NCBI GenBank assembly: GCA_900109485.1
Contig: FOAY01000001.1
Location: 43,439 to 107,438 of the forward strand
Source of the DNA: Kosakonia sacchari
GTDB taxonomy: Bacteria > Pseudomonadota > Gammaproteobacteria > Enterobacterales > Enterobacteriaceae
Reading direction: 5' to 3'
Length of the DNA: 64,000 nt
This document shows positions 8,473 through 19,299 of the stretch, one piece after another. The first letter of the stretch is position 1, and every line of letters starts with the position of its first letter. Below the pieces are notes generated by a model. The model worked only from the letters and a program-made list of their open reading frames with translations, was not told the origin of the DNA and did not search any database. Both the position numbers and the translations under genes were made by a program.

Positions 8473-8862
8473 ATGAAGAAGATTTCTGCAATTATCGCCG
8501 CTATTGCACTGTGTTCCGCCCCCGCTTTCGCGGCGAATCAGGGGGGCTTTACCGGTCCGGGTTCCACGCAGCAGAGCGGTGGATTTACCGGGCCGGACAG
8601 CAGCAAAGCCACCGTCGAAAGCGCTAAGTCGCTGCGTGACGATGCGTGGGTTACGCTGCGTGGCAACATTGTCGAGCGCCTCTCTGACAATACCTATTTA
8701 TTTAAGGATGCAACCGGCACCATCAATATCGAGATTAGCCATAAGCGCTGGAACGGCGTGACGGTCGGGCCACAGGATGCGGTCGAAATTCAGGGCGAAG
8801 TCGATAAGGACTGGAATTCAGTGGAAATCGACGTCAAAGAGATTCGTAAAGTCACTCCGTAA
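8473..8862 (+). CDS. ygiW: Periplasmic OB-fold stress protein YgiW (VisP)
   Basis: Periplasmic protein of the bacterial OB-fold (BOF) family, 129 aa, with a Sec signal peptide (residues 1-20, cleavage after AFA). A low-complexity repeat follows: GGFTGPGS and GGFTGPDS. The OB-fold part runs from about residue 50 (DAWVTLRGNIVERLSDNTYLFKD) to the end. In E. coli and Salmonella it is linked to stress resistance and QseBC signalling; VisP binds peptidoglycan. Divergent from qseB. K-12's ygiV, mqsRA and ygiS, between ygiW and parC, are all absent here. Confidence 0.93.
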   Translation: MKKISAIIAAIALCSAPAFAANQGGFTGPGSTQQSGGFTGPDSSKATVESAKSLRDDAWVTLRGNIVERLSDNTYLFKDATGTINIEISHKRWNGVTVGPQDAVEIQGEVDKDWNSVEIDVKEIRKVTP

Positions 8863-8979
8863 GCGCCTGCTGCGCGCGAAAAATCGCTCATCGCTATGAC
8901 TCTTAGCCGCAGATAAGGTAGTATCTGCGGCAATATTGCCGCCGCACAGGCGGTCGCATACGTTGAGGAATCTCGATTA

Positions 8980-11238
8980 ATGAGCGATATGGCAGAGCGC
9001 CTTGCGCTGCATGAATTTACGGAAAACGCATACCTGAACTACTCCATGTACGTCATCATGGATCGTGCGTTGCCGTTTATCGGTGATGGCCTGAAGCCGG
9101 TTCAGCGCCGCATCGTTTACGCAATGTCAGAGCTGGGGTTGAACGCCAGCGCGAAGTTTAAAAAATCCGCCCGTACGGTCGGCGATGTATTGGGTAAATA
9201 CCACCCGCACGGCGATAGCGCCTGTTACGAAGCGATGGTGCTGATGGCGCAGCCGTTCTCCTACCGCTATCCGCTGGTGGATGGCCAGGGCAACTGGGGC
9301 GCGCCGGACGACCCGAAGTCCTTCGCCGCCATGCGTTATACCGAATCCCGCCTGTCGAAATACGCCGAACTGCTGCTCAGTGAACTGGGGCAGGGCACCG
9401 TTGACTGGGTGCCGAACTTCGACGGTACGTTGCAGGAGCCGAAAATGCTGCCTGCACGGTTGCCGAACATCCTGCTGAACGGCACCACCGGTATTGCGGT
9501 CGGGATGGCGACGGACATTCCGCCGCACAACCTGCGTGAAGTGGCAAAAGCCGCCATTGCCCTGATTGAACAGCCGAAAACCACGCTCGATCAACTGCTG
9601 GATATTGTACAGGGGCCGGATTATCCGACCGAAGCAGAGATCATCACCTCCCGCGCTGAAATCCGTAAAATTTACCAGAATGGTCGCGGCTCGGTGCGCA
9701 TGCGCGCGGTGTGGAAAAAAGAGGATGGCGCGGTAGTGATCACGGCGCTGCCGCATCAGGTTTCCGGCGCGCGCGTGCTGGAGCAGATTGCTGCCCAGAT
9801 GCGCAATAAAAAGCTGCCGATGGTCGACGATCTGCGTGACGAGTCGGATCATGAAAACCCGACGCGTCTGGTGATTGTGCCGCGCTCTAATCGCGTGGAT
9901 ATGGAGCAGGTGATGAATCACCTGTTCGCCACCACCGATCTGGAAAAGAGCTATCGCATCAACCTGAACATGATCGGTCTGGATGGTCGTCCTGCGGTGA
10001 AAAACCTGCTGGAGATCCTGACCGAATGGCTGGCGTTCCGCCGCGATACCGTACGCCGCCGTCTGAACCATCGTCTGGAGAAAGTGCTTAAGCGCCTGCA
10101 TATCCTTGAAGGTTTGCTGGTGGCGTTTCTCAATATCGACGAAGTGATCGAAATTATTCGTACTGAAGATGAGCCGAAACCGGCGTTGATGTCGCGTTTT
10201 GGCATCAGTGAAACGCAGGCGGAAGCGATCCTTGAGTTAAAACTGCGTCATCTCGCCAAACTGGAAGAGATGAAAATTCGCGGTGAGCAGAGCGAGCTGG
10301 AAAAAGAGCGCGATCAGCTGCAGGCGATCCTGGCTTCCGAGCGCAAGATGGACAATCTGCTGAAGAAAGAGTTGCAGGCGGATGCCACGGCATTTGGCGA
10401 CGATCGCCGTTCGCCGCTGCATGAACGTGAAGAAGCGAAAGCGATGAACGAGCATGACATGCAGCCGTCTGAGCCGGTCACTATCGTGCTGTCGCAAATG
10501 GGCTGGGTACGCAGCGCCAAAGGCCATGACATCGATGCGCAGGGTTTGAGCTACAAAGCTGGCGACAGCTGGAAAGCGTCGGTGAAAGGTAAGAGCAACC
10601 AGCCCGTGGTGTTTATTGATACCACCGGGCGCAGCTACGCTATCGATCCGATTACGCTGCCGTCTGCGCGCGGCCAGGGCGAGCCGTTAACCGGTAAGCT
10701 GACGCTGCCGCCGGGCGCGACGGTTGAGCATATGATCATGAGTAGCGACGATCAGAAGCTGCTGATGGCTTCCGATGCTGGTTACGGCTTTGTCTGCACC
10801 TTCAACGATTTAGTCGCGCGTAACCGCGCCGGGAAAACGCTGATCAGCCTGCCGGATGGGGCGAAAGTGATGCCGCCGCTGGCGATCGATAACGATGACG
10901 ATATGCTGCTGGCTATCACCACCGCAGGGCGCATGTTGATGTTCCCGGTGAGCGAGCTGCCACAGTTGTCGAAAGGCAAAGGCAACAAGATCATCGGCAT
11001 CCCGTCGGCGGATGCGGCGAAAGGTGTTGATGGCCTGGCGCATCTCTATTTGCTGCCGCCGCTCAGCACGCTGACCATCCACGTCGGCAAACGTAAAATC
11101 AAACTGCGTCCGGAAGAGTTGCAGAAAGTGCAGGGCGAGCGCGGACGCCGCGGTACGCTGATGCGCGGCTTGCAGAAAATCGACCGCGTGGAGATTGATG
11201 CACCTTCCCGTCCGACGGCAGGCGATAGCGAAGAATAA
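8980..11238 (+). CDS. parC: DNA topoisomerase IV subunit A ParC
   Basis: Type IIA topoisomerase subunit for chromosome decatenation (752 aa, full length). The catalytic tyrosine is Tyr120 in [10 protein letters not shown]. The quinolone-resistance region reads [11 protein letters not shown] with wild-type Ser80 and Glu84, predicting no ParC-based fluoroquinolone resistance. The C-terminal part is a beta-pinwheel DNA-wrapping domain. It starts 117 bp after ygiW, with TTGAGGAA upstream of the ATG. Confidence 0.98.
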   Translation: MSDMAERLALHEFTENAYLNYSMYVIMDRALPFIGDGLKPVQRRIVYAMSELGLNASAKFKKSARTVGDVLGKYHPHGDSACYEAMVLMAQPFSYRYPLVDGQGNWGAPDDPKSFAAMRYTESRLSKYAELLLSELGQGTVDWVPNFDGTLQEPKMLPARLPNILLNGTTGIAVGMATDIPPHNLREVAKAAIALIEQPKTTLDQLLDIVQGPDYPTEAEIITSRAEIRKIYQNGRGSVRMRAVWKKEDGAVVITALPHQVSGARVLEQIAAQMRNKKLPMVDDLRDESDHENPTRLVIVPRSNRVDMEQVMNHLFATTDLEKSYRINLNMIGLDGRPAVKNLLEILTEWLAFRRDTVRRRLNHRLEKVLKRLHILEGLLVAFLNIDEVIEIIRTEDEPKPALMSRFGISETQAEAILELKLRHLAKLEEMKIRGEQSELEKERDQLQAILASERKMDNLLKKELQADATAFGDDRRSPLHEREEAKAMNEHDMQPSEPVTIVLSQMGWVRSAKGHDIDAQGLSYKAGDSWKASVKGKSNQPVVFIDTTGRSYAIDPITLPSARGQGEPLTGKLTLPPGATVEHMIMSSDDQKLLMASDAGYGFVCTFNDLVARNRAGKTLISLPDGAKVMPPLAIDNDDDMLLAITTAGRMLMFPVSELPQLSKGKGNKIIGIPSADAAKGVDGLAHLYLLPPLSTLTIHVGKRKIKLRPEELQKVQGERGRRGTLMRGLQKIDRVEIDAPSRPTAGDSEE

Positions 11239-11251
11239 TCTTCCTAAAGTG

Positions 11252-11278
11252 TGCGCCTCTCCTTCCTGGAGGGGCGCA
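11252..11278 (+). terminator. Hairpin after parC
   Basis: TGCGCC and GGCGCA close a stem extended inward by CTCC/GGAG, a few bases after the parC stop. No T-tract follows, so it may stabilise the 3' end rather than terminate efficiently. Confidence 0.35.
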
Positions 11279-11461
11279 TGTACACGTAAAATTTCCCGTA
11301 AAAGCGTTGTTTATTCGTGTATTGCGATTAACAATACGTTGTTTTAAAGGCCGCATAACACAAAAGTCCAGACCAGGTAATGGTCATTGGTGGCACAGCC
11401 TGTTTTAGCGTCATTGCAGGCATGGATATTATGCTCAAAGGTATGGGCTTCAGAGGTCGCT

Positions 11462-12199
11462 ATGCTATTCATTTTTCGTATGATCATCGTTGTTATTTAT
11501 TCCATTCTGGTGTGCGTATTCGGGTCAATCTACTGTCTGTTTAGTCCGCGTAATCCTAAGCATGTCGCCACGTTCGGCCATATGTTTGGTCGCCTTGCGC
11601 CGGTGCTTGGGTTGAAAGTGGAAACCCGCTTGCCGCCGGGCGCTGAGAAATTCGGCAACGCGATTTACATCGCCAACCACCAGAACAACTACGATATGGT
11701 TACGGCGTCCAGTATTGTGCTGCCGCCAACGGTGACAGTGGGCAAAAAGAGCCTGCTGTGGATCCCGTTTTTCGGCCAGCTTTACTGGCTGGCCGGTAAC
11801 CTGCTGATCGACCGTGATAACCGTGCGAAAGCGCACGGTACCATTGCTCAGGTGGTGAAACAGATCCAGAAACGCAATATCTCGGTCTGGATGTTCCCGG
11901 AAGGCACCCGCAGCCGTGGACGCGGTCTGTTGCCGTTTAAAACCGGCGCGTTTCATGCGGCGATTGCGGCGGGCGTGCCGATTATCCCGGTTTGCGTTTC
12001 CACCACCTCTAATAAAATCAACCTTAACCGCCTGCGCAACGGGCTGGCGATTGTTGAGATGCTGCCGCCTATTGATGTGGCGCAGTTTGGTAAGGATCAG
12101 GTTCGCCAACTGGCGATGCACTGCCATGATCTGATGGCCAAAAAGATTGAAGAGCTGGATAAAGAAGTTGCCGAACGCGAAGCAGCCGGTCGGGTTTAA
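11462..12199 (+). CDS. plsC: 1-acyl-sn-glycerol-3-phosphate acyltransferase PlsC
   Basis: Inner-membrane acyltransferase that makes phosphatidic acid from lysophosphatidic acid (245 aa, identical in length to E. coli). The N-terminal membrane helix is FIFRMIIVVIYSILVCVFG. The acyltransferase motifs are ANHQNNYD (His73/Asp78) and FPEGTRSRG. The reading frame extends upstream to 11387, but the ATG at 11462 matches the known N-terminus and has AGAGG upstream. It follows parC, as in K-12. Confidence 0.96.
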   Translation: MLFIFRMIIVVIYSILVCVFGSIYCLFSPRNPKHVATFGHMFGRLAPVLGLKVETRLPPGAEKFGNAIYIANHQNNYDMVTASSIVLPPTVTVGKKSLLWIPFFGQLYWLAGNLLIDRDNRAKAHGTIAQVVKQIQKRNISVWMFPEGTRSRGRGLLPFKTGAFHAAIAAGVPIIPVCVSTTSNKINLNRLRNGLAIVEMLPPIDVAQFGKDQVRQLAMHCHDLMAKKIEELDKEVAEREAAGRV

Positions 12200-12271
12200 T
12201 CTTTCGTCACAAAGCAAGTCCGGCGGCGGTATCGCTTTCGGCGTATTGAGTTAGTTTTACACGGAGCAAAT

Positions 12272-13684
12272 ATGTCACTCAGTCGGCGTCAGTTTCTTCA
12301 GGCATCAGGAGTTGCGCTCTGTGCAGGCGCGGTGCCGCTGAGGGCAAATGCTGCCGGGCAGCAACCCCCGCTGCCGGTTCCTCCTCTGCTGGAGTCGCGA
12401 CGCGGCCAGCCGCTGTTTATGACACTGCAACGCGCGCACTGGTCATTTGCTACCGGTACCCGCGCGCAGGTCTCCGGCATTAACGGGCGTTATCTGGGGC
12501 CGACCATTCGCGTCTGGAACGGTGACGACGTTAAGCTGATTTACAGTAACCGGTTGGCGGAGAATGTCGCCATGACCGTCAGTGGTTTGCAGGTGCCTGG
12601 CCCGTTGATGGGCGGTGCCGCGCGGATGATGACGGCGAACAACGACTGGGCGCCGGTGCTGCCGATCCGCCAGAGCGCGGCGACGCTGTGGTATCACGCC
12701 AACACGCCGAACCGCAGTGCTCAACAGGTTTACAGCGGCCTTGCCGGTATGTGGCTGGTGGAAGATGAAATCAGCAAATCGCTGCCGGTGCCGAACCACT
12801 ACGGTGTGGATGATTTTCCGGTCATTATTCAGGACAAAAGGCTGGATAACTTCGGTACGCCGGAGTACAGCGAGCCGGGAAGCGGCGGATTTGTCGGCGA
12901 TACCCTGATGGTGAACGGCGCGCAAAGCCCGTATGTTGAGGTCTCGCGCGGATGGGTGCGCCTGCGTTTGCTGAATGCCTCCAATTCCCGACGCTATCAG
13001 TTGCAAATGAGCGATGGCCGCGCGCTGCATGTGATTGCGGGCGATCAGGGTTTTTTACCTGCGCCCGTTTCCGTGAAACAACTGTCGCTGGCGCCCGGCG
13101 AGCGTCGCGAAGTGCTGGTGGATATGACCAACGGCGATGAAGTGTCGATCACCTGCGGCGAGGCGGCGAGTTTGATGGACAGACTGCGCGGCATCTTTGA
13201 ACCCTCCAGCATTTTGATCTCCACGCTGGTGCTGACGCTGCGTCCGACCGGGCTGCTGCCGCTGGTGACTGATACGCTGCCGATGCGCCTGCTGCCGTCC
13301 GATGTCCTGGCCGGAACGCCGACGCGCAGCCGCGATATTACGCTGGGCAGCGATCCGGGCATTAACGGTCAATTGTGGGACACGCAGCGTATTGATATCA
13401 CCGCTCAGCAAGGGACATGGGAACGCTGGACCGTGCGCGCAGAGATGCCGCAGTCGTTCCACATTGAAGGCGTGATGTTCCTCGTGCGCAACGTAAATGG
13501 CGCATTGCCGTTCCCGGAAGATCGGGGCTGGAAAGATACGGTGTGGATCGACGGGCAGGTTGAACTGCTGGTGTGGTTCGGCCAGCCTTCATGGCCGCAC
13601 TTTCCTTTTCAGTTCCAGAGCCAGACGCTGGAAATGGCCGATCGCGGCTCGGTGGGGCAACTGCTGGTCAACCCGTCGGCGTAA
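12272..13684 (+). CDS. ftsP: Cell division protein FtsP (SufI)
   Basis: Periplasmic multicopper-oxidase-like divisome protein (470 aa) that stabilises division under stress and has lost the copper centres. A classic Tat signal SRRQFLQASGVALCAGAVP ends near residue 27. Cupredoxin-like domains follow; typical copper-binding HxH pairs are missing (for example LWYHANTPN instead of HWHG). It is 72 bp downstream of plsC, as in E. coli. Confidence 0.95.
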   Translation: MSLSRRQFLQASGVALCAGAVPLRANAAGQQPPLPVPPLLESRRGQPLFMTLQRAHWSFATGTRAQVSGINGRYLGPTIRVWNGDDVKLIYSNRLAENVAMTVSGLQVPGPLMGGAARMMTANNDWAPVLPIRQSAATLWYHANTPNRSAQQVYSGLAGMWLVEDEISKSLPVPNHYGVDDFPVIIQDKRLDNFGTPEYSEPGSGGFVGDTLMVNGAQSPYVEVSRGWVRLRLLNASNSRRYQLQMSDGRALHVIAGDQGFLPAPVSVKQLSLAPGERREVLVDMTNGDEVSITCGEAASLMDRLRGIFEPSSILISTLVLTLRPTGLLPLVTDTLPMRLLPSDVLAGTPTRSRDITLGSDPGINGQLWDTQRIDITAQQGTWERWTVRAEMPQSFHIEGVMFLVRNVNGALPFPEDRGWKDTVWIDGQVELLVWFGQPSWPHFPFQFQSQTLEMADRGSVGQLLVNPSA

Positions 13685-13692
13685 ATTCCACA

Positions 13693-13715
13693 GCCTGATA
13701 ACGCACTTATCAGGC
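13693..13715 (+). terminator. Terminator after ftsP
   Basis: GCCTGATAA and TTATCAGGC form a perfect 9-bp stem with a 5-nt loop, followed by TTATGTTT. It ends the parC-plsC-ftsP run before ygiQ. Confidence 0.55.
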
Positions 13716-13835
13716 TTATGTTTCCTGAGCTTTTCGGGTGCCGGAAACAAGCGCGTAATACTCCTTCATTTCCCGCTACAATCCGGCGTATAATCGCCGG
13801 CCTTTGATTATTTTTTTACCAATTTTGGAAGCAAG

Positions 13836-16019
13836 ATGAGCGCAATATCCCTGATCCAGCCGGATCGAGACCTTTTCTCCTGGCCCCAGTACTGGGCGGC
13901 CTGCTTCGGCCCTGCGCCTTTTTTGCCGATGACGCGCGAAGAGATGGATCAACTTGGCTGGGATAGCTGCGACATTATTCTGGTTACCGGCGATGCGTAT
14001 GTCGATCACCCGAGCTTCGGCATGGCGATTTGCGGCCGAATGCTGGAAGCGCAGGGTTTCCGCGTCGGCATCATTTCCCAGCCGGACTGGAACAGCAAAG
14101 ACGACTTTATGCGTCTGGGCAAACCGAACCTGTTCTTCGGCGTAACCGCCGGAAACATGGACTCGATGATCAACCGCTATACCGCCGATCGTAAGCTGCG
14201 CCACGACGATGCCTACACGGCGGATAACGTCGCCGGTAAACGTCCGGATCGCGCCACGCTGGTTTATACCCAGCGCTGCAAAGAGGCATGGAAAGATGTG
14301 CCGGTGATCCTCGGCGGTATCGAAGCCAGCCTGCGCCGTACCGCGCATTACGATTACTGGTCTGATACCGTGCGCCGCTCGGTATTGATCGATGCCAAAG
14401 CGGACATGCTAATGTTCGGCAACGGTGAACGCCCGCTGGTTGAAGTGGCGCACCGCCTTGCCGCCGGAGAGCCGATCGCTGAGATCCGCGATGTTCGCAA
14501 TACGGCGATCATTGTTAAGGAAGCGCTGCCGGGCTGGAGCGGGGTGGATTCCACCCGTCTGGATACGCCGGGCAAAATCGATCCAATCCCACATCCTTAT
14601 GGTGAAGATCTGCCGTGCGCGGATAATAAACCGGTCGTACCGCAGGCGCAGGAAGTGAAGCGCGTCACCGTCCAGCCGCCGCGTCCGAAACCGTGGGAGA
14701 AAACCTATGTGCTGTTGCCTTCCTACGAGAAGGTAAAAAGCGACAAGGTGCTCTACGCGCATGCGTCGCGTATTTTGCATCATGAAACTAACCCCGGTTG
14801 CGCCCGTGCGCTGTTACAAAAACATGGCGATCGTTATATCTGGATCAACCCGCCAGCGATTCCGCTCTCCACCGAAGAGATGGACAGCGTTTTTGCACTG
14901 CCGTACCAGCGCGTGCCGCATCCGTCATACGGTAAGAGTCGTATTCCGGCGTACGAGATGATCCGCTTTTCGATCAACATCATGCGCGGCTGTTTTGGCG
15001 GCTGCTCTTTCTGCTCCATCACCGAGCATGAAGGGCGCATTATTCAGAGCCGCTCTGAAGATTCGATCATCAATGAAATCGAAGCGATCCGTGATTCGGT
15101 GCCGGGCTTTACCGGCGTGATTTCCGATCTGGGCGGCCCGACGGCCAACATGTATATGCTGCGCTGCAAATCGCCGCGTGCGGAGCAAACCTGCCGTCGT
15201 CTCTCCTGTGTTTATCCGGATATCTGTCCGCACATGGACACTAACCATCAGCCGACCATCGATCTCTATCGCCGTGCACGCAGCCTGAAAGGCATCAAGA
15301 AGATCCTGATTGCCTCTGGTGTGCGTTACGATCTGGCGGTGGAAGATCCGCGCTATGTGAAGGAACTGGCGACGCACCACGTGGGTGGTTACCTGAAGAT
15401 CGCTCCTGAGCATACCGAAGAGGGGCCGCTGTCGAAAATGATGAAGCCGGGCATGGGCAGCTACGATCGCTTTAAACAGCTGTTCGATACCTACTCGAAA
15501 GAGGCGGGTAAAGAGCAGTATCTGATCCCGTACTTTATCTCGGCGCACCCAGGCACGCGTGATGAGGATATGGTGAACCTGGCGCTGTGGCTGAAACGCC
15601 ACCGTTTCCGTCTCGACCAGGTGCAGAATTTCTATCCTTCGCCGCTGGCTAACTCAACCACCATGTATTACACCGGCAAAAACCCGCTGTCGAAAATCGA
15701 CTACAAGAGCGAGGAAGTGGTGGTGCCGAAAGGGGATAAACAGCGTCGTCTGCATAAGGCGCTGCTGCGTTACCACGATCCGGCGAACTGGCCGCTGCTG
15801 CGCGAAGCGCTGGAAGCCATGGGCAAAAAGCATCTGATCGGTTCACGCCGTGATTGCCTGGTGCCTGCGCCGACGATGGACGAGATGCGCGAAGCACGCC
15901 GCCAGAATCGCCAGTCGCGCCCGGCACTGACCAAACACACGCCGATTGTGCACCAGCGCAGTAACGGCAAGAGCGCCGCTGCGGCACCGGCGAAAAAGCG
16001 CGCGCCGCGCGTTCGTTAA
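13836..16019 (+). CDS. ygiQ: Radical SAM protein YgiQ
   Basis: Large (727 aa) radical S-adenosylmethionine protein of the YgiQ/UPF0313 family. The iron-sulfur motif CFGGCSFC has cysteines at 386, 390 and 393. A DUF-type N-terminal region precedes it, and a basic tail ([11 protein letters not shown]) ends the protein. The substrate is not established. A perfect terminator follows. It is a fragmented gene in some E. coli strains; here it is intact. Confidence 0.93.
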   Translation: MSAISLIQPDRDLFSWPQYWAACFGPAPFLPMTREEMDQLGWDSCDIILVTGDAYVDHPSFGMAICGRMLEAQGFRVGIISQPDWNSKDDFMRLGKPNLFFGVTAGNMDSMINRYTADRKLRHDDAYTADNVAGKRPDRATLVYTQRCKEAWKDVPVILGGIEASLRRTAHYDYWSDTVRRSVLIDAKADMLMFGNGERPLVEVAHRLAAGEPIAEIRDVRNTAIIVKEALPGWSGVDSTRLDTPGKIDPIPHPYGEDLPCADNKPVVPQAQEVKRVTVQPPRPKPWEKTYVLLPSYEKVKSDKVLYAHASRILHHETNPGCARALLQKHGDRYIWINPPAIPLSTEEMDSVFALPYQRVPHPSYGKSRIPAYEMIRFSINIMRGCFGGCSFCSITEHEGRIIQSRSEDSIINEIEAIRDSVPGFTGVISDLGGPTANMYMLRCKSPRAEQTCRRLSCVYPDICPHMDTNHQPTIDLYRRARSLKGIKKILIASGVRYDLAVEDPRYVKELATHHVGGYLKIAPEHTEEGPLSKMMKPGMGSYDRFKQLFDTYSKEAGKEQYLIPYFISAHPGTRDEDMVNLALWLKRHRFRLDQVQNFYPSPLANSTTMYYTGKNPLSKIDYKSEEVVVPKGDKQRRLHKALLRYHDPANWPLLREALEAMGKKHLIGSRRDCLVPAPTMDEMREARRQNRQSRPALTKHTPIVHQRSNGKSAAAAPAKKRAPRVR

Positions 16020-16030
16020 GAGCCATAAAA

Positions 16031-16056
16031 AAACCCGGCAAAAAACGCCGGGTTTT
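16031..16056. terminator. Terminator between ygiQ and dkgA
   Basis: AAACCCGGC and GCCGGGTTT form a 9-bp stem with T-tracts on both sides, so it can serve both convergent genes. Confidence 0.85.
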
Positions 16057-16081
16057 GTTTATCAGTAAATCGGACAGGACG

Positions 16082-16909
16082 TTAACCGCCGAACTGATCC
16101 GGGTCTGGCCCCAGCCGTTTACCCTGTTCCAGTTTGGCGATTTCCGCCAGCTCATCTTTGTCCAGACGGAAATCCCAGACGTTGAAGTTCTCGGCAATAC
16201 GCGCCGGAGTGACCGATTTCGGGATCACTATCAGCCCACTGTCGAGATGCCAGCGGATCACTACCTGCGCCGGTGTTTTACCGTATTTATCCGCCAGATC
16301 GCGGATAATTTTCTGATCAAACACTCCTTCGCCGCCCTGCGCCAGCGGGCTCCAGGATTCAGTCTGGATCTTATGCGTGGCGTTCCAGGCATGGAGCTGG
16401 CGCTGCTGCATCAGCGGGTGCAGCTCGATCTGGTTGATTACTGGCACTACGCCGGTTTCATCGATGATCCTTTGCAGATGAGGAATCTGGAAGTTGCACA
16501 CGCCGATACTCTTCACCAGCCCCTGTTTTTGCAGTTCGATCATGCCCTTCCAGGCGTCCACGTAATGATCGATTGCCGGAACCGGCCAGTGTATTAGCCA
16601 GAGATCGATATAGTCGAGCTGGAGTTTTTTCAGGCTCTCCTGCAAGGCTTCCGCTGGGCGTTTATGATCGTCGTTCCACAGTTTGGTGGTGATAAAGAGT
16701 TCATCACGCGGCACGCCTGCACTGGCTAATGCTTTACCAACGCCGTCTTCATTTTGGTAGGCCGTTGCGGTATCGATAGAACGATAGCCCACTTCCAGCG
16801 CTTTATGAATGGCGGTTACCACTTCCTCGTTGCTTGCTTTCCACACGCCAAGGCCGAGCTGCGGCATCAGGTTGCCATCGGAAAGCTTAATCACGGTGGG
16901 ATGTGTCAT
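16082..16909 (-). CDS. dkgA: 2,5-diketo-D-gluconic acid reductase A (methylglyoxal reductase)
   Basis: Aldo-keto reductase (275 aa, TIM barrel) that uses NADPH to reduce 2,5-diketogluconate and methylglyoxal. The AKR signature GYRSIDTATAYQNEDGVGKA contains the catalytic Asp and Tyr. TTKLWNDD holds the Lys, and LIHWPVP the His. The C-terminal VIPKSVTPARIAENF cofactor motif is intact. It lies downstream of yqhD in the same direction, as in E. coli, where YqhC induces both genes in response to aldehydes. Confidence 0.95.
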   Translation of the reverse strand: MTHPTVIKLSDGNLMPQLGLGVWKASNEEVVTAIHKALEVGYRSIDTATAYQNEDGVGKALASAGVPRDELFITTKLWNDDHKRPAEALQESLKKLQLDYIDLWLIHWPVPAIDHYVDAWKGMIELQKQGLVKSIGVCNFQIPHLQRIIDETGVVPVINQIELHPLMQQRQLHAWNATHKIQTESWSPLAQGGEGVFDQKIIRDLADKYGKTPAQVVIRWHLDSGLIVIPKSVTPARIAENFNVWDFRLDKDELAEIAKLEQGKRLGPDPDQFGG

Positions 16910-17010
16910 GCATTTCTCCTTTCAATAGGCTTACCGGGACAGGCCCGGTAAGGTGGTTTGCATTAAGTGTGGTCGAAAAACCCAAAAACGGAAGCCGGGC
17001 TTTTCAGTGC

Positions 17011-18174
17011 TTAGCGCGCCGCTTCGTAGATACGGCGGCTGACATCCAGCGTGATATCGTGATGTTCGCCAAGCTGCGTCATGCCGTGTTCTTCCAGTTT
17101 CGCCAGCAGCGCCGGGATGGAGCTACCGTCAAGGCCGTAGCCGGAAAGGCGCGTCGGTACGCCCATGCGTTCGAAGAAGTTGCGGGTGGCTGCGATTGCG
17201 GCATCAATGCGCTCATTTTCGGAACCTTCAGTGATATTCCATACGCGTTCTGCATATTGCAGCAGTTTTTCGCGTTTGGTTTCACGTTTTTCATTCCACA
17301 GCGCCGGCAGCACAATCGCCAGCGTTTGCGCGTGATCCAGCCCGTGCATTGCGGTCAGTTCATGGCCCAGCATATGGGTTGCCCAATCCTGCGGTACGCC
17401 CGCGCCAATCAGGCCGTTCAGCGCCTGTGTCGCTGCCCACATCACGTTGGCACGAACATCGTAGTTTTCCGGTTCCTGCAATGCTTTCGGGCCTTCTTCG
17501 ATAAGCGTCAGCAGAATACCTTCGGCAAAACGATCCTGAATTTTGCCGTTCACCGGATAAGTGACGTACTGCTCAACGGTGTGCACGAACGCATCGACCA
17601 CACCATTCGCCACCTGGCGCGGCGGCAGAGTGTAGGTATAAACCGGATCCAGTACGGCAAACACCGGCTGGACGAACGCCGAGTGGAATGCCTGCTTGTC
17701 ACCGGTGGCTTTGCGTGAAACCACGGCGCCAGCATTGGATTCAGAGCCGGTAGCGGGCAGTGTCAGCACGGACCCCATCGGAATAGCGCTTTTGATTTCG
17801 CGACCGCCGGTTTGCAGGATGTGCCACGGATCGATGCCGTCAGCATAGTTTGCCGCAGCGGCGATAAATTTGGTGCCGTCCAGCACAGAGCCGCCACCCA
17901 CGGCCAGCAGGAAGGTGACGTTTTCTTCGCGGACGATTTTTACGGCTTTCATCAGGGTTTCGTACGTCGGGTTTGGCTCGATACCGCTGAATTCAACAAT
18001 GTCCAGCCCTTCCAGCGCGCTGTAAACCTGATCCAGTACGCCATTTTTCTTCACGCTGCCGCCACCGTAAGTGATCAGCACGCGCGCGCCAGTTGGGATT
18101 TGCCCACGCAGGTCGGCAATCGCGCCTTTACCAAACAGAATGCGGGTCGGGGTATGCAGATTGAAGTTGTTCAT
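17011..18174 (-). CDS. yqhD: NADPH-dependent aldehyde reductase YqhD
   Basis: Iron-type alcohol dehydrogenase fold enzyme (387 aa) that reduces a wide range of short aldehydes with NADPH. YGGGSVKK (residues 37-43) binds the nucleotide. VVDAFVHTVEQ supplies Asp194/His198, and HELTAMHGLDHAQTL supplies the remaining metal histidines. The frame is open up to 18330, but the start at 18174 gives the known N-terminus MNNFNLHTP. Divergent from its activator yqhC; dkgA follows. Confidence 0.96.
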   Translation of the reverse strand: MNNFNLHTPTRILFGKGAIADLRGQIPTGARVLITYGGGSVKKNGVLDQVYSALEGLDIVEFSGIEPNPTYETLMKAVKIVREENVTFLLAVGGGSVLDGTKFIAAAANYADGIDPWHILQTGGREIKSAIPMGSVLTLPATGSESNAGAVVSRKATGDKQAFHSAFVQPVFAVLDPVYTYTLPPRQVANGVVDAFVHTVEQYVTYPVNGKIQDRFAEGILLTLIEEGPKALQEPENYDVRANVMWAATQALNGLIGAGVPQDWATHMLGHELTAMHGLDHAQTLAIVLPALWNEKRETKREKLLQYAERVWNITEGSENERIDAAIAATRNFFERMGVPTRLSGYGLDGSSIPALLAKLEEHGMTQLGEHHDITLDVSRRIYEAAR

Positions 18175-18368
18175 TGCTCGTTCCCTTCTTACTAGAGGTG
18201 AAAAAAAGAGGCAGCGGACTGCCTGATGACGGTTATTGTGGGCGTGCGCGCCCACTCTCTCAATGCACATTCCTGCCGATGTCTTGCCTGTTTCTCCATG
18301 CATCTGGAGAAAAAGCACAAAACTCTGCACACTGTGCTGGTCAAAATGTCTTGCCGGAGTAGCGAAAA

Positions 18369-19268
18369 ATGAAGCGTGAAGAGATTTGCCTGCAACTGAC
18401 AGAAAAAATTAAACGGCTGAAAATTAACGAAAACCGCCTGGCTGAGTGGTTGCCAGATATTCGTCTGCTGTACGGTACGCAGCCGGGAACCCGCACGCCG
18501 GTGATGTATCAACCAGGGATCGTTTTTCTCTTTTCCGGCCATAAAATTGGTTATATCAATGAACGGGTGTTCCGTTATGACACCAATGAATATTTGCTGC
18601 TGACGGTTCCGCTGCCGTTTGAGTGCGAAACCTTTGCTACCCCGGAGGTGCCGTTAGCGGGGCTGCGCTTAAATGTCGATATCCTGCAATTGCAGGAGCT
18701 GCTGATGGATATTGGTGAAGACGAATATTTCCACCCGGGCGCTGCGGCCAGCGGTATCAACTCGGCGGTGCTGTCAGAGGAGATCCTCTGCGCGGCAGAA
18801 CGTCTGCTGGATGTGATGGAGCATCCGCTGGACGCCCGTATTCTCGGTAAGCAGATTATCCGCGAAATGCTGTACCACGTACTGACCGGGCCGCGCGGCG
18901 AAGCGCTGCTGGCGCTGGTCAGCCGTCAGACGCATTTCAGCCTGATCAGCCGCGTACTGAAACGTATTGAAAGCCAGTACACGGAAAACCTCAGCGTGGA
19001 TCAGCTCGCGGCGGAAGCCAATATGAGCGTCTCGGCGTTTCACCACAACTTTAAGTCCGTTACCAGCACGTCGCCGTTGCAGTATTTGAAAACATTCCGC
19101 CTGCACAAAGCGCGGATGCTGATGGTGCATGACGGGATGAAAGCCAGCGCGGCGGCAATACGCGTAGGGTATGAAAGCCCGTCGCAATTCAGCCGCGAAT
19201 TTAAGCGTTATTTCGGCCTGACGCCGGGGGAAGATGTAGCAAGGATCCGCCTGATACAGGGCGCGTAA
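18369..19268 (+). CDS. yqhC: AraC-family activator YqhC
   Basis: Aldehyde-responsive activator of yqhD and dkgA (299 aa). A cupin-like N-terminal sensing domain (about 1-190) is followed by two helix-turn-helix units: [22 protein letters not shown] and [26 protein letters not shown]. It is divergent from yqhD; the 194-bp gap between them should hold the operator, but no palindromic site stands out by eye. The N-terminus is slightly shorter than in K-12. Confidence 0.92.
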   Translation: MKREEICLQLTEKIKRLKINENRLAEWLPDIRLLYGTQPGTRTPVMYQPGIVFLFSGHKIGYINERVFRYDTNEYLLLTVPLPFECETFATPEVPLAGLRLNVDILQLQELLMDIGEDEYFHPGAAASGINSAVLSEEILCAAERLLDVMEHPLDARILGKQIIREMLYHVLTGPRGEALLALVSRQTHFSLISRVLKRIESQYTENLSVDQLAAEANMSVSAFHHNFKSVTSTSPLQYLKTFRLHKARMLMVHDGMKASAAAIRVGYESPSQFSREFKRYFGLTPGEDVARIRLIQGA

Positions 19269-19272
19269 TTTA

Positions 19273-19294
19273 CCCTCTCCGGGAGCGGAGAGGG
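19273..19294. terminator. Bidirectional terminator between yqhC and yghB
   Basis: CCCTCTCCG and CGGAGAGGG make a perfect 9-bp stem with a GGAG loop between convergent genes. Confidence 0.6.
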
Positions 19295-19299
19295 GCGAA

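Noticed and set aside
9127..10101. 324-codon minus-strand frame inside parC
   Set aside because: Antisense shadow; composition (His/Arg/Gln-rich) is typical of reversed coding sequence.
8980..11238. Fluoroquinolone-resistance mutation in parC
   Set aside because: Residues 80 and 84 are the wild-type Ser and Glu.
12272..13684. Multicopper oxidase activity for the ftsP product
   Set aside because: The copper-binding histidine motifs are replaced; it is the non-enzymatic FtsP divisome protein.
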